A DNA stretch of 64,000 bases, taken from contig NZ_PGGV01000003.1 of the NCBI RefSeq assembly GCF_002798405.1, positions 1 through 64,000 on the forward strand, given 5' to 3'. Below, piece by piece: positions 6,017 to 15,875 of the stretch. A program made the translations under genes and the position numbers. The DNA comes from Glycomyces xiaoerkulensis (GTDB lineage Bacteria; Actinomycetota; Actinomycetes; Mycobacteriales; Micromonosporaceae). A model generated the notes under the pieces. It saw nothing but the letters and a program-made list of their open reading frames with translations, did no database searches and was not told where the DNA came from. Positions within the stretch are counted from its first letter, which is position 1; each line of letters opens with the position of its first letter.

Positions 6017-8716
6017 GTGACCGCTTCGCAAACCCGCCTGCTGCTGATCGACGGCCATTCGATGGCCTTCCGAGCCTTCTTCGCGCTGCCCGCCGAGAAG
6101 TTCTCCACCGACGACGGCCAAGTCACCAACGCCGTCTACGGCTTCGCCTCGATGCTCATCAACCTGCTGCGGGACCACGAGCCCACCCACATCGCCGTCG
6201 CCTTCGACGTCTCCCGGCGCACGTTCCGCACCGAGGAGTACGCCGAGTACAAGGACGGCCGCGACCAGGCCCCCGCGGAGTTCAAGAGCCAGATCCCCAT
6301 CATCCAGGACCTGCTCGAGGCGTTCGGCATCAAGTGGCTCACCAAGGACAACTACGAAGCCGACGACATCATCGCCACCCTGGCGAACCGAGGCGAGGCC
6401 GCCGGAGCCAAGACCCTCATCTCCTCCGGAGACCGGGACGCCATCCAGTTGGTCAACGACGAGGTCACCGTCCTGTACCCGGTCAAGGGCGTCACCGACC
6501 TCGCCCACTACACCCCCGAGGCGATCGAGGAGAAGTACGGCGTTCCCCCCGGCCGGTACCGGGACCTGGCGGCCCTGGTGGGGGAGAAGGCCGACAACCT
6601 CCCCGGCGTGCCCGGCGTCGGTCCCAAGACCGCCGCCAAATGGATCGCCAAATACGGTTCGCTCGACGACCTGGTCGCCAAGGCCGACGAGATCGGCGGC
6701 AAAGCCGGCCAGAGCCTCCGCGACCACCTCGACCAGGTCCTGCGCAACTACCGTCTCAACTACCTGGTCGCCGACCTCGACCTGCCCGCCGGATTCGACG
6801 ACCTCGCCTGGGAGGGCTGGTCGGTCCAGGACACCGGCGACCTGTTCGACGCGCTCCAGTTCCGCACCCTCGGCGACCGCCTCAACAACAGCCTCCGCGA
6901 CAAGGCCGTCGGCGAGATCGCCTCCAAGGAGACCGAGACCAAGGACCTCCACGCTCGGCGGCTCGAACCGGGCGGGCTCGGCGAATGGCTCGGCGCGCGC
7001 GAGGGCGAGGTCGCGGTCGCCTACACCGGCCGGTTCGAATCCGGGACCGGCTCGTTCGACTCGATCGCGCTCGCCGAGGGCGGTGAGGCGCTCTGGTTCG
7101 ACCCCTCTCAACTCGACGCCGAGGACGACCGGGTCTGGGTGGAGTGGCTGCGCGACGGCGAGCGCGGCAAGGTCGTGCACGATGCCAAGGCGTTCAACTG
7201 GGGCGCCGGGGCCGCCGGTTGGCCCGAGCCGGCCGGGCTGCGGGCCGACACCGTCATCGCCGCCTACCTGCTCAAGCCCGAGCAGCGCAGCTATGCGCTC
7301 GGCGACCTGGCGATGCAGTACCTCGGCCGGGAGCTGGAGGAGGCCGCGCAGCCGGCCGGGCAGGGAGCCCTGGAGGGCCTGGACGCGGCGATGGCCGACG
7401 GCGACTCCCGGTTCGAGGCCGACTGCGCCGCGGCCGCCACGATTGCCGACCTGGCCGTCGAGCAGCGCAGGCGCCTGGACGAGCGGCAGCAGACCCGCCT
7501 GGCCGAGGAGCTGGAGTACCCGGTCACCGGGCTGCTCGCACGCATGGAGATCGCCGGCATCGCCGCCGACGAGGGCCACTTCGCCGGCATCGAGGCGAGC
7601 TTCGCGGCCAAGTCCAAGGAGGCCACGGACGAGGCCCACCGGATCGTCGGGCGCCGGTTCAACGTCGGCTCGCCCAAGCAGCTCCAGGAGATCCTGTTCG
7701 ACGAGCTGGAGATGCCCAAGACCAAGCGCACCAAGACCGGCTACACCACCAACGCCGAGGCCCTGCAGCAGCTCTACGTGAAGACGCAGCACCCGCTGCT
7801 GGAGCAGTTGCTCCGCTTCCGCGACGTCGAGAAGCTCAAGCAGATCGTCGCCTCGCTGCGCGCCACCATCCAGCCGGACGGGCGCATCCACACCACCTTC
7901 CACCAGACCGTGGCCGCCACCGGCCGCCTGTCGTCCTCGGACCCGAACCTGCAGAACATCCCGGTCCGCTCCGAGGCCGGGCGCGACATCCGCGCCGGGT
8001 TCGTCGTCGGCGACGGCTACGAGTCGCTGATGACAATGGACTACAGCCAGATCGAGATGCGCATCATGGCCAGCCTGACCGGCGACGAGGGCCTGATCGA
8101 CGCGTTCAAGTCGGGTGAGGACGTCCACCGGGCCGTGGCGGCGAAGGTCTTCGGCGTCGCGCCCGGCGAGGTCACCGCCGAGCACCGCCGCAAGATCAAG
8201 GCGATGTCGTACGGGCTGGCCTACGGCCTGTCGACCTACGGGCTCAGCCAGCAGCTCGGTGTCTCCACCGAAGAGGCCCAGCAGTTGTCGGACGAGTACT
8301 TCGACCGGTTCGGGAAGGTCCGCGACTTCCTGCACCGGACGGTCGAGGAGGCCCGCAAGACCGGCTACACCGAGACGATGATGGGCCGGCGCCGCTACTT
8401 CCCGGACCTGACCAGCGACAACCGGCAGCGCCGGGAGATGGCCGAGCGGGCCGCGCTCAACGCCCCCATCCAGGGCAGCGCCGCCGACATCATGAAGACC
8501 GCGATGCTCCGGGTCGACCGGGAGCTGCGCCGCGACCGGTTCGATTCCCGGGTGCTGCTCCAGGTCCACGACGAGCTGGTGTGCGAGGTCGCGCCCGGGG
8601 AGGCCGACCGGCTCGAGGAGCTGGTGCGCGAGCAGATGGCCGGCGCCGCCGAGCTGGCCGTCCCGCTCACCGTCTCGGCCGGCTTCGGCGATTCTTGGGA
8701 GGCCGCGGCCCACTGA
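6017..8716 (+). CDS. polA: DNA polymerase I
   Basis: This 899-residue family A polymerase acts in Okazaki fragment processing and excision repair. The N-terminal 5'-3' FEN-like nuclease domain (about 1-300) has the acidic EADDIIATLA and GDRDAIQLV motifs. The middle 3'-5' exonuclease-like domain lacks the DxE motif of E. coli Pol I and is probably inactive for proofreading, as in other actinobacterial PolA. The polymerase domain carries motif A (MDYSQIEMR, near residue 675), motif B (RRKIKAMSYGLAYG) and motif C (VHDELV, near 850). GTG start, with a probable leaderless transcript. The neighbours pdtaR and rpsA are in the conserved order. Confidence 0.97.
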   Translation: MTASQTRLLLIDGHSMAFRAFFALPAEKFSTDDGQVTNAVYGFASMLINLLRDHEPTHIAVAFDVSRRTFRTEEYAEYKDGRDQAPAEFKSQIPIIQDLLEAFGIKWLTKDNYEADDIIATLANRGEAAGAKTLISSGDRDAIQLVNDEVTVLYPVKGVTDLAHYTPEAIEEKYGVPPGRYRDLAALVGEKADNLPGVPGVGPKTAAKWIAKYGSLDDLVAKADEIGGKAGQSLRDHLDQVLRNYRLNYLVADLDLPAGFDDLAWEGWSVQDTGDLFDALQFRTLGDRLNNSLRDKAVGEIASKETETKDLHARRLEPGGLGEWLGAREGEVAVAYTGRFESGTGSFDSIALAEGGEALWFDPSQLDAEDDRVWVEWLRDGERGKVVHDAKAFNWGAGAAGWPEPAGLRADTVIAAYLLKPEQRSYALGDLAMQYLGRELEEAAQPAGQGALEGLDAAMADGDSRFEADCAAAATIADLAVEQRRRLDERQQTRLAEELEYPVTGLLARMEIAGIAADEGHFAGIEASFAAKSKEATDEAHRIVGRRFNVGSPKQLQEILFDELEMPKTKRTKTGYTTNAEALQQLYVKTQHPLLEQLLRFRDVEKLKQIVASLRATIQPDGRIHTTFHQTVAATGRLSSSDPNLQNIPVRSEAGRDIRAGFVVGDGYESLMTMDYSQIEMRIMASLTGDEGLIDAFKSGEDVHRAVAAKVFGVAPGEVTAEHRRKIKAMSYGLAYGLSTYGLSQQLGVSTEEAQQLSDEYFDRFGKVRDFLHRTVEEARKTGYTETMMGRRRYFPDLTSDNRQRREMAERAALNAPIQGSAADIMKTAMLRVDRELRRDRFDSRVLLQVHDELVCEVAPGEADRLEELVREQMAGAAELAVPLTVSAGFGDSWEAAAH

Positions 8717-8935
8717 CGGTGGCTGTCGACACCACCTGCGGCCCGAGGTGGCGCGGCATTATCGCGCACGGTAACCTGGATGAGCCTAGGCACGTCTGTG
8801 CCCTCAGAAGGGAGCAGGGCACGCGCCGGTCGAACGGCGGGACGGCCCGGGAATTGGCAATTGCGAGCATTCGCGCCTGTCGAAGACGCGGACGCGAACT
8901 GACGAATCTGAAACGTATCCGGAGCACCAGCCCAC
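8717..8935 (+). promoter_or_regulatory. Long 5' region of rpsA with hairpin
   Basis: This 219-bp gap holds no ORF. A perfect 7-bp hairpin (GTGCCCT at 8798-8804 with AGGGCAC at 8816-8822) lies about 115 nt before the rpsA start, enough for a structured leader such as S1 autoregulation. No known riboswitch is recognised. Confidence 0.35.
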
Positions 8936-10435
8936 ATGACGAGCAGCATCGAGGCCACCTCGAGCAACGCTGAGAACAGCACCACGGTCGACGAATTCGC
9001 CTCTGACGAGGATCTCCTTGCCGCGATCGACGCGACCATCAAATACTTCAACGACGGCGATATCGTCGAAGGTACCGTCGTCAAGGTCGATCGGGATGAA
9101 GTCCTGCTCGACATCGGCTACAAGACCGAGGGCGTCATCCCCTCGCGAGAGCTGTCGATCAAACACGACGTGGACCCCGAAGACGTCGTCGCTGTGGGCG
9201 ATCACGTTGAGGCCCTCGTCCTCCAGAAGGAGGACAAGGAAGGCCGCCTGATCCTCTCCAAGAAGCGCGCCCAGTACGAGCGCGCCTGGGGCACGATCGA
9301 GAAGATCAAGGAAGAGGACGGCGTCGTCCGCGGCTCGGTCATCGAGGTGGTCAAGGGCGGCCTCATCCTCGACATCGGACTGCGCGGCTTCCTGCCGGCC
9401 TCGCTGGTCGAGATGCGCCGCGTCCGCGACCTGCAGCCGTACGTCGGCCGCGAGCTCGAAGCCAAGATCATCGAGCTGGACAAGAACCGCAACAACGTGG
9501 TCCTGTCCCGCCGCGCCTGGCTGGAGCAGACCCAGTCCGAGGTCCGCACCGAGTTCCTGCACCAGCTCGCCAAGGGCCAGGTCCGCAAGGGCACGGTCTC
9601 CTCGATCGTCAACTTCGGCGCCTTCGTCGACCTCGGCGGGGTCGACGGCCTGGTCCACGTCTCCGAGCTGTCCTGGAAGCACATCGACCACCCCAGCGAG
9701 GTCGTCGAGGTCGGCCAGCCGGTCGAGGTCGAGGTGCTCGAGGTCGACCTGGACCGCGAGCGCGTCTCCCTCTCGCTCAAGGCCACTCAGGAAGACCCGT
9801 GGCGCCAGTTCGCCCGCACCCACGCCATCGGCCAGATCGTGCCGGGCAAGGTCACCAAGCTCGTCCCGTTCGGCGCGTTCGTCCGCGTCGAGGACGGCAT
9901 CGAGGGCCTGGTCCACATCTCCGAGCTCGCCGAGCGCCACGTCGAGGTGCCCGAGCAGGTCGTCAAGGTCGGCTCCGACGCGATGGTCAAGGTCATCGAC
10001 ATTGACCTGGACCGCCGCCGCATCTCGCTCTCCCTCAAGCAGGCCAACGAGGCCTACGTGGAGAACGAGGAGCAGTTCGACCCGACCCTGTACGGCATGG
10101 CCGCGCAGTACGACGACCAGGGCAACTACATCTACCCGGAGGGCTTCGACTCGGAGACCGGCGAGTGGATGGAGGGCTACGACGAGGCCCGCGAAGAGTG
10201 GGAGCGCCAGTACGCCGAGGCCCGTGCCCGCTGGGAGGAGCACGGCCGCCAGATCGCCGAGCGCACCATCACCGAGCCGCCGGCCAAGCCCGCCGAGGGC
10301 GAAAAGCCGGAGAAGAGCCCGAAGCAGCCGAAGGCCACCGAGAAGAAGGCGGCGGCCTCCCCCGCGGAGCCGTCCGGCACGCTGGCCACCGACGAGGCTC
10401 TCGCCGCCCTGCGCGAGAAGCTGGCCGGGAGCTAG
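8936..10435 (+). CDS. rpsA: 30S ribosomal protein S1
   Basis: This 499-residue protein guides mRNA onto the 30S subunit. Four S1/OB repeats are visible at about residues 37-105, 122-190, 207-280 and 292-365. The last two contain the near-identical signatures VNFGAFVDLGG.DGLVHVSELS and LVPFGAFVRVEDGIEGLVHISE. The C-terminal 120 residues are acidic then Lys/Pro/Ala-rich and probably disordered, as in other actinobacteria, which have four repeats rather than six. Start ATG 8936. It is followed closely by a strong terminator and coaE, the standard order. Confidence 0.97.
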   Translation: MTSSIEATSSNAENSTTVDEFASDEDLLAAIDATIKYFNDGDIVEGTVVKVDRDEVLLDIGYKTEGVIPSRELSIKHDVDPEDVVAVGDHVEALVLQKEDKEGRLILSKKRAQYERAWGTIEKIKEEDGVVRGSVIEVVKGGLILDIGLRGFLPASLVEMRRVRDLQPYVGRELEAKIIELDKNRNNVVLSRRAWLEQTQSEVRTEFLHQLAKGQVRKGTVSSIVNFGAFVDLGGVDGLVHVSELSWKHIDHPSEVVEVGQPVEVEVLEVDLDRERVSLSLKATQEDPWRQFARTHAIGQIVPGKVTKLVPFGAFVRVEDGIEGLVHISELAERHVEVPEQVVKVGSDAMVKVIDIDLDRRRISLSLKQANEAYVENEEQFDPTLYGMAAQYDDQGNYIYPEGFDSETGEWMEGYDEAREEWERQYAEARARWEEHGRQIAERTITEPPAKPAEGEKPEKSPKQPKATEKKAAASPAEPSGTLATDEALAALREKLAGS

Positions 10436-10456
10436 CCGCTCGTTAAGCCGACAGAC

Positions 10457-10498
10457 CACTACCCGTCCCAGGTTGTTCGCCTGGGGCGGGTAGTGTTT
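10457..10498 (+). terminator. Strong intrinsic terminator of rpsA
   Basis: A 16-bp stem (10457-10472 with 10480-10495, one G-U pair) closes a 7-nt loop TTGTTCG and is followed by TTT. It ends only five bases before the coaE start codon, so coaE must use its own promoter, which overlaps the right arm. Confidence 0.8.
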
Positions 10499-10503
10499 GA
10501 GAT
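10491..10503 (+). promoter_or_regulatory. Leaderless promoter -10 (TAGTGT) of coaE
   Basis: TAGTGT at 10491-10496 lies seven bases before the GTG start at 10504 and inside the right arm of the rpsA terminator. No Shine-Dalgarno precedes the GTG. Confidence 0.5.
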
Positions 10504-11694
10504 GTGCTTAAAGTCGCATTGACCGGTGGCATCGGAGCCGGTAAAAGCACGGTCGCGGCGAAGCTCGAGAAGCTGGGAGCCTACGTCATCGACGCGGACG
10601 TCCTCGCCAGAGAGGTCGTCGCCCCTGACACCGAGGGTCTCGCCGCGGTGGTCACCCGCTTCGGCCCGAAGATCCTCGACGCCGAAGGGGCGCTCGACCG
10701 TGCCCGGCTCGCGAAGATCGTCTTCGACGACCCGCACGCCAGGGCCGAACTCGAAGCCATCATCCACCCGCGAGTCCGCGAACGGGCCCGAGAGCTCACC
10801 GATACCCGATCCGACGACGCCATCGTCGTCCAAGACATCCCGCTGCTGGCCGAAACCGGTCAGGCGGCCGGCTTCCACCTGGCCATCGACGTGGAAGCGC
10901 CGGCGGAGCTGCGGCTCGAACGGCTCGTCGCCCGCGGCCTCGACCGCACCGACGCCGATCGGCGCATCCGGTCCCAGGCCAGCGACGCCGAGCGCCGCGA
11001 CTCCTGCGACGTCGTCCTCCAGAACCGCGACGGCATCGAACAGCTCGAACGGCGCGTCACCATGCTGTGGGACGAACGGATCGTCCCCTTCGCCGACAAC
11101 CTCCGTGCCGGACGCGCCGAACGGCGGCCTGAGAAACTCCAGTTCGTAGAGTCCGACCCGGCCTGGCCGCGCCGCTTCGAGCACCTCGCCGCCCGGCTCC
11201 GCCGCATCATGGGGCCCATCGCCGTCCGCATCGACCACGTCGGGTCCACCGCCGTGGCCGGACTGCCCGCCGAGGACATCATCGACATCCAGGTCACGGT
11301 CGTGACGCTCCGGGCGGTCGACATGCTGGAACAGCGCCTCGGGGAAGCCGGGTTCTTCGGCGGTGTCGCCCACGACGAACCCAAACCCGAACGGCCGGAC
11401 GTCGCCGAGTGGGAGAAGCGCCTCTACGGCTACGCCGACCCCGGCAACATCGCACACGTCCACTTCCGCCGGATCGACAGTCCCGGGCAGCGGTTCGCGC
11501 TGCTGTTCCGCGACTGGCTGCGCGCCGACCCGGAGGCTTGCGCCGACTACGCCGAGGCCAAGGGAGAACTGGCCGCCAAGGTCGACTCCGCCACCGCCTA
11601 CGCCGAGGCCAAGGAGCCCTGGTTCCTGCGCGAGGCCTGGCCGCGTGCGGGCCGGTGGGCCGAGACGACCGGCTGGAAACCCCCCGTCTGCTGA
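10504..11694 (+). CDS. coaE: Dephospho-CoA kinase fused to a GrpB/UPF0157 domain
   Basis: The N-terminal 200 residues are CoaE, which phosphorylates dephospho-CoA to CoA in the cytosol. The P-loop TGGIGAGKST is at residues 7-16, with IDADVLAREV and QDIPLLAE motifs typical of the family. Residues about 210-385 form a GrpB (UPF0157, nucleotidyltransferase-like) domain with DPAWPRRFEHLA, VRIDHVGSTAVAGLPA and HVHFRR. This fusion is known in actinobacteria. The role of the GrpB part is not established. It is longer than single-domain CoaE (about 200 residues). The 3' end faces the next gene across a symmetrical hairpin. Confidence 0.93.
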   Translation: MLKVALTGGIGAGKSTVAAKLEKLGAYVIDADVLAREVVAPDTEGLAAVVTRFGPKILDAEGALDRARLAKIVFDDPHARAELEAIIHPRVRERARELTDTRSDDAIVVQDIPLLAETGQAAGFHLAIDVEAPAELRLERLVARGLDRTDADRRIRSQASDAERRDSCDVVLQNRDGIEQLERRVTMLWDERIVPFADNLRAGRAERRPEKLQFVESDPAWPRRFEHLAARLRRIMGPIAVRIDHVGSTAVAGLPAEDIIDIQVTVVTLRAVDMLEQRLGEAGFFGGVAHDEPKPERPDVAEWEKRLYGYADPGNIAHVHFRRIDSPGQRFALLFRDWLRADPEACADYAEAKGELAAKVDSATAYAEAKEPWFLREAWPRAGRWAETTGWKPPVC

Positions 11695-11709
11695 CCGGCG
11701 ACGGACGGC

Positions 11710-11733
11710 GGATCCGGCCACCCGACCGGATCC
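11710..11733. terminator. Bidirectional hairpin between convergent genes
   Basis: A perfect 8-bp inverted repeat (GGATCCGG with CCGGATCC) around an 8-nt loop sits between the convergent ends of coaE and the membrane-anchored protein gene. Confidence 0.5.
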
Positions 11734-11751
11734 CGCGGCGTCCCTCGGCGC

Positions 11752-13161
11752 TCAGCCGATGGTGTCGCTGACCGTCCAGGGAATCGCCATCACCGGGTAG
11801 TCCTCGTAGGCCAGCTCGGCGCCGCCCACACCCCAGAACGTCATGAGCTCCACCTCTGCCAGCCTGCCGTCGGCCACGTGGTACCGGAAGGCCGACTCCC
11901 CGGCCTCGGCCTCCGCGTCGCCGGCCACCGGGAACTCGACCACATAGGTCGCCGGCTCGGCGTCCCCGTCGACCCGCAGCAGCGACGCCTCCTCGGCGAC
12001 CGCCCCGGCCTCGCCCGGGTCCTCGGAGGCCGTCTCCAGCAGCCGGTACGTCATCGTCTCCACCGGGCCGAACAGCTCCGATGCCTCGTCGTCGCCGAGC
12101 GCGCGGGCCTCCCAGCCCTCGGTCGGCAGCGGCCGCGGCAGCTCGTCCGAGTCCACCTCCAGGTGCGCCACGCCGCCGGGCCGGGCCAGCAGCAGGTGGT
12201 GGCCGTCGGCGTCGTGCACGTTGAGGTAGGCGGTCATGGTCCGCCAGTCGATGAAGCCGTGCCCGTCGGCGACCTCGCCGTCCCCGACCGGCACCCGCAT
12301 CTCCACCGTCGCCGAGGCCGCCCAGTTCGCCTGTCGGGCCTCCACGATCGCCGAGGCGAGCTCGGCGTCGACCTCGCCGGGGTCGATCGCCGGTCCGCCG
12401 AGCAGGTCGATCGGCTCCAGTCCGGCGGCGTCGAATTCGACCTGCCGCAGGAACTCGACCGACGCCAGTTCGTCGCCGCCGGTGTTGACCTGGAAGCGGC
12501 GGATCCGGCCGTCCTCGTCGAGCGAATAGAGCGCGTCCGGCCGGGTGCCCGCGGCCGTGTCGGCCCCGTCGGACTCGACCAGGATCGGCGCCCGGAAGGT
12601 GTCGACGGGCACGCCGTCGACCAGCCCCTCCTCCCGCCAGGTGGCGTGTTCGGCGAGGTAGGCCGGGTCGTCCTCCCGCTCGCCGGACACCGTGAACAGT
12701 GACGAGACCAGGATGTCGAACATCGACTCGTCGGGCGTGGCCCCGCCGGCCAGCATCTGCCGCGGCGACCAGTCCCCTCCCGGGACCTGCGCCCGGTCGA
12801 ACTTCTCGTGGTCGGCACGGGTGGCCACCAGGCCCGGCATGGCCTGGACCAGCCGGTCCTCACCGTCGGCGCCGGCGGTGCGGGCGTACAGCAGCGGGTG
12901 CTCCCAGTCGAGATAGCCGTCGACGACGACCTCCTCGCCCTCCACCGGGAACCGGAGCCGGACGGCGACCGGATCGCCTTCGTGGTTGCGCTGGCGCAGG
13001 CCGGCCAGCATCTGCGCCTCCTGGTCGGTGACGGGCCGTTCGGCCTCGGCCTGGTCGCCCCCGCGGGAGAGGGCCAGCCAGCCGCCCGCTCCGATGGCGA
13101 GGAGGACGGCCAGGGTCCAAAGCAGGGCGGATTTCACGGGCTTGGTGGTATCGGTGCTCAC
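11752..13161 (-). CDS. Membrane-anchored extracytoplasmic protein with internal duplication, function unknown
   Basis: This 469-residue protein has a short basic N-terminus and one hydrophobic helix (about 12-30, [19 protein letters not shown]) with no lipobox cysteine, so a single-span anchor with the remainder outside the cell is likely. The exterior is very acidic and contains two related halves: VRLRFPV...[15 protein letters not shown] near residue 67 and VEMRVPV...[15 protein letters not shown] near 290, each followed by a statement of the form V/LLARPG or QAMPG. The layout resembles duplicated LppX/LprG-like sheets, but no family is claimed. GTG start, divergent from uvrB. Confidence 0.7.
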   Translation of the reverse strand: MSTDTTKPVKSALLWTLAVLLAIGAGGWLALSRGGDQAEAERPVTDQEAQMLAGLRQRNHEGDPVAVRLRFPVEGEEVVVDGYLDWEHPLLYARTAGADGEDRLVQAMPGLVATRADHEKFDRAQVPGGDWSPRQMLAGGATPDESMFDILVSSLFTVSGEREDDPAYLAEHATWREEGLVDGVPVDTFRAPILVESDGADTAAGTRPDALYSLDEDGRIRRFQVNTGGDELASVEFLRQVEFDAAGLEPIDLLGGPAIDPGEVDAELASAIVEARQANWAASATVEMRVPVGDGEVADGHGFIDWRTMTAYLNVHDADGHHLLLARPGGVAHLEVDSDELPRPLPTEGWEARALGDDEASELFGPVETMTYRLLETASEDPGEAGAVAEEASLLRVDGDAEPATYVVEFPVAGDAEAEAGESAFRYHVADGRLAEVELMTFWGVGGAELAYEDYPVMAIPWTVSDTIG

Positions 13162-13223
13162 AGAGGGACCAACGATCGGGGCCCGGAAAAGTCACCGGCC
13201 TGTGGCCTGTCGGGGGTCCGGGC

Positions 13224-13235
13224 TACCGTTGGCGC
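13224..13235 (+). promoter_or_regulatory. Leaderless promoter -10 (TACCGT) of uvrB
   Basis: TACCGT at 13224-13229 ends six bases before the GTG start of uvrB, with no ribosome-binding site in between. Confidence 0.4.
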
Positions 13236-15293
13236 GTGGCATTCGATATCCCGCGCGCCGAGGGGCGCTTCGAAGTCGTCAGCGAGTACGATCCGGCCGG
13301 CGACCAGCCGACGGCCATCGCCGAACTGGCCGAGCGGGTGGAGGCCGGCCAGCGCGATGTGGTGCTGCTGGGCGCCACCGGCACCGGCAAGTCGGCGACC
13401 GCGGCGTGGCTGATCGAAAAGCTCCAGCGGCCCGCGCTGGTCATGGCCCACAACAAGACCCTGGCCGCGCAGTTGGCCAAGGAGTTCCGGGAGCTGCTGC
13501 CGAACAACGCGGTGGAGTACTACGTCTCCTACTACGACTACTACCAGCCCGAGGCGTACGTGGCGCAGAGCGACACCTACATCGAGAAGGACGCCTCGGT
13601 CAACGAGGAGGTCGAGCGGCTGCGGCACCGCGCCACCTATTCGCTGCTGACCCGCCGCGACGTGGTCGTGGTGGCGACGGTCTCGGCCATCTACGGCCTG
13701 GCCACCCCGGTCGAGTACCTCCAGCAGGCCACCGAGGTCGAGGTCGGCCAGGAGTGGGACCGCGACAAGCTCCTGCGGCGGCTGGTGGACGTCCAGTACT
13801 CCCGCAACGACATCGCCTTCACCCGCGGCACTTTCCGGGTGCGGGGCGACACGATCGAGATCATCCCGGCCTACGAGGAGCTGGCGATCCGGATCGAGAT
13901 GTTCGGCGACGAGATCGACCGGCTCTACTACCTGCATCCGCTCACCGGTGAGGTGGTGCGCGAGGTGGACCGGGTGCTGATCTTCCCCGGGTCGCACTAC
14001 GCCACCGGCGACGAGACGATGGCCCGCGCGATCGGCACGATCGAGGACGAGCTCGAGCAGCGCCTGGGCGAGCTCGAATCGCAGGGCAAGCTCCTGGAGG
14101 CCCAGCGGCTGCGCATGCGCACGGTGTTCGATCTGGAGAACATGAAGCAGACCGGCTCCTGCAACGGGATCGAGAACTACTCCCGCCACATCGACGGGCG
14201 GGCCGCGGGGGAGCCGCCCCACACGCTGCTGGACTACTTCCCGTCGGACTTCGTGACCATCCTCGACGAGTCGCACCAGACGGTGCCGCAGATCGGCGCC
14301 ATGTCCGAGGGCGACGCGTCGCGGAAGCGCAACCTGGTCGAGCACGGCTTCCGGCTGCCGAGCGCCGAGGACAACCGGCCGCTTCGGTTCGGGGAGTTCC
14401 GCGAGCGAGTGGGCCAGACGGTCTACCTGTCGGCGACGCCCGCACCGTGGGAGCTGGAGCGGGCCGGCGGCGAATTCGTCGAGCAGGTCATCCGCCCCAC
14501 CGGCCTGGTCGACCCGCGGGTCGAGGTCCGGCCCACCCGGGGCCAGATCGACGACCTGATGCACGAGATCGGCACTCGCGCTTCCCAGCACGAGCGGGTG
14601 CTGGTGACGACGCTGACCAAGAAGATGGCCGAGGACCTCACCGACTACTTCCTCGACCACGGCGTCCGGGTGCAGTACCTGCACTCCGAGGTCGAGACCC
14701 TGCGCCGCGTGGAGCTGCTGGGCGAGCTGCGGCGGGGCGACTTCGACGTCCTGGTCGGCATCAACCTGCTGCGGGAGGGCCTGGATCTGCCGGAGGTCTC
14801 GCTGGTGGCGATCCTCGACGCCGACAAGGAGGGCTTCCTGCGCTCGTCGACCTCGCTGATCCAGACGATCGGCCGGGCCGCGCGGAACGTCTCGGGCACG
14901 GTGCTGATGTACGCCGACGACCTGACCGACTCGATGAAGGCCGCGATCGACGAGACCGAGCGGCGGCGCGCCAAGCAGATCGCGTACAACACCGAGCACG
15001 GCATCGACCCCACGCCGCTGCGCAAGCGCATCGGCGACATCATGGAGGACCTCTACGACACCGCGGCCGATACCGAGGAGCTGGTCAAGGACGCCCGGCC
15101 GTCGCGGGAGGGGGCGGTGCGCGAGAAGGGCGCGGCGAAGGTGCGCGCCGAGATCGTGCAGCAGATCGACGAGCGGAACGAGCAGATGCTCGCCGCGGCA
15201 AGGGAACTTCGCTTCGAACTGGCCGCGGCCCTCCGCGACGAGATCGGCGACCTGAAGCGGGAGCTCCGCGAGATCGACGAGGGGAGCGCCTGA
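13236..15293 (+). CDS. uvrB: UvrABC system subunit B
   Basis: UvrB verifies DNA damage and recruits UvrC in nucleotide excision repair. The 685 residues match the family. Walker A GATGTGKS lies at 46-53, the beta-hairpin region contains [14 protein letters not shown] near 90, helicase motif II is DESHQTVPQ, motif VI is QTIGRAARN, and the C-terminal UVR helical hairpin is at about 640-680 for UvrC binding. The gene stands alone, with uvrA and uvrC not in the window, in the standard position after coaE. Confidence 0.97.
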   Translation: MAFDIPRAEGRFEVVSEYDPAGDQPTAIAELAERVEAGQRDVVLLGATGTGKSATAAWLIEKLQRPALVMAHNKTLAAQLAKEFRELLPNNAVEYYVSYYDYYQPEAYVAQSDTYIEKDASVNEEVERLRHRATYSLLTRRDVVVVATVSAIYGLATPVEYLQQATEVEVGQEWDRDKLLRRLVDVQYSRNDIAFTRGTFRVRGDTIEIIPAYEELAIRIEMFGDEIDRLYYLHPLTGEVVREVDRVLIFPGSHYATGDETMARAIGTIEDELEQRLGELESQGKLLEAQRLRMRTVFDLENMKQTGSCNGIENYSRHIDGRAAGEPPHTLLDYFPSDFVTILDESHQTVPQIGAMSEGDASRKRNLVEHGFRLPSAEDNRPLRFGEFRERVGQTVYLSATPAPWELERAGGEFVEQVIRPTGLVDPRVEVRPTRGQIDDLMHEIGTRASQHERVLVTTLTKKMAEDLTDYFLDHGVRVQYLHSEVETLRRVELLGELRRGDFDVLVGINLLREGLDLPEVSLVAILDADKEGFLRSSTSLIQTIGRAARNVSGTVLMYADDLTDSMKAAIDETERRRAKQIAYNTEHGIDPTPLRKRIGDIMEDLYDTAADTEELVKDARPSREGAVREKGAAKVRAEIVQQIDERNEQMLAAARELRFELAAALRDEIGDLKRELREIDEGSA

Positions 15294-15312
15294 CCGCTGG
15301 TCGGCCGCAGTG

Positions 15313-15603
15313 CTATTCGACGTCCTCGAAGTGCTCGACGCGCGGGGCCTCGGCGAAGTGCGGGCCGAGGGCCTCGCGCCAGGCGCCGAAGCGGTCGGTC
15401 CGGCGGAAGCCCTGATCGTGGGCCTCGACCGAGTCCCATTCGATGAGGAGGACGAACCGGCTCGGCGACTCGACTCCGCGGGTCATGCGCATCGAGCGCA
15501 GCCCGGGGGAGGCGGCCACGAGCCCGCGGGCGCGCCGGTACGCCTCGGTGAAGTCGGCCTCGCGGCCCGGGACGACGTTGATTTCGGCTACTTCGAGAAC
15601 CAC
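15313..15603 (-). CDS. Antibiotic biosynthesis monooxygenase (ABM) fold protein
   Basis: This 96-residue dimeric ferredoxin-like ABM-family protein shows INVVPGREADFTEAYRRA, then a VLLIEWDSVEAHDQGFRRTD segment near residues 55-75 and a C-terminal strand. Members act as small cofactor-free oxygenases, haem-degrading or stress proteins; the substrate here is unknown. The GTG at 15601-15603 with GGAAGG eight bases upstream gives the usual family N-terminus. An in-frame ATG at 15643-15645 would add 14 basic residues. It converges on uvrB. Confidence 0.8.
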   Translation of the reverse strand: MVLEVAEINVVPGREADFTEAYRRARGLVAASPGLRSMRMTRGVESPSRFVLLIEWDSVEAHDQGFRRTDRFGAWREALGPHFAEAPRVEHFEDVE

Positions 15604-15735
15604 GCTCGGAGCCTTCCACAGGCGCTTGACCTCGAATCGCATCACACTTATGCTCGGAGAGCCAAGTCACATATCCGACTGATGCCATGTCGGATAACCG
15701 CGTGCATAATAGGGCCCGGCAAAACAAAATCCGGT

Positions 15736-15846
15736 ATATGGGGAGTATCCCGCAGCGCGCACTGCGTTGTTAGCGTCGTCGTCAACACACGAGACCGCAG
15801 ACGGTCTCCGGTGGCGCTGATCCAGGCGGATCGGGAGAGACCATGT
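15736..15846 (+). ncRNA. yybP-ykoY (Mn2+) riboswitch
   Basis: The leader of the TerC gene contains both conserved ends of the yybP-ykoY aptamer: GGGGAGTA at 15740-15747 and GGGAGAGACC at 15833-15842. In between lie GTCGTCAACACACGA-like and CCGGTGGCGC elements. This class senses Mn2+ and is known to precede TerC/Alx/MntP-type transporters, which is exactly the downstream gene. The expression platform is not evident. About 30 nt separate the aptamer from the AAGGAAGG ribosome site, so translational control is possible. Confidence 0.85.
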
Positions 15847-15875
15847 GACCCTCCACCGATAAGGAAGGCAACACA

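Noticed and set aside
5657..8713. A 1018-codon minus-strand frame opposite polA
   Set aside because: High-GC antisense shadow: no motifs, Gly/Ala/Val/Leu-rich translation, and it covers pdtaR and polA, which are unmistakable on the plus strand.
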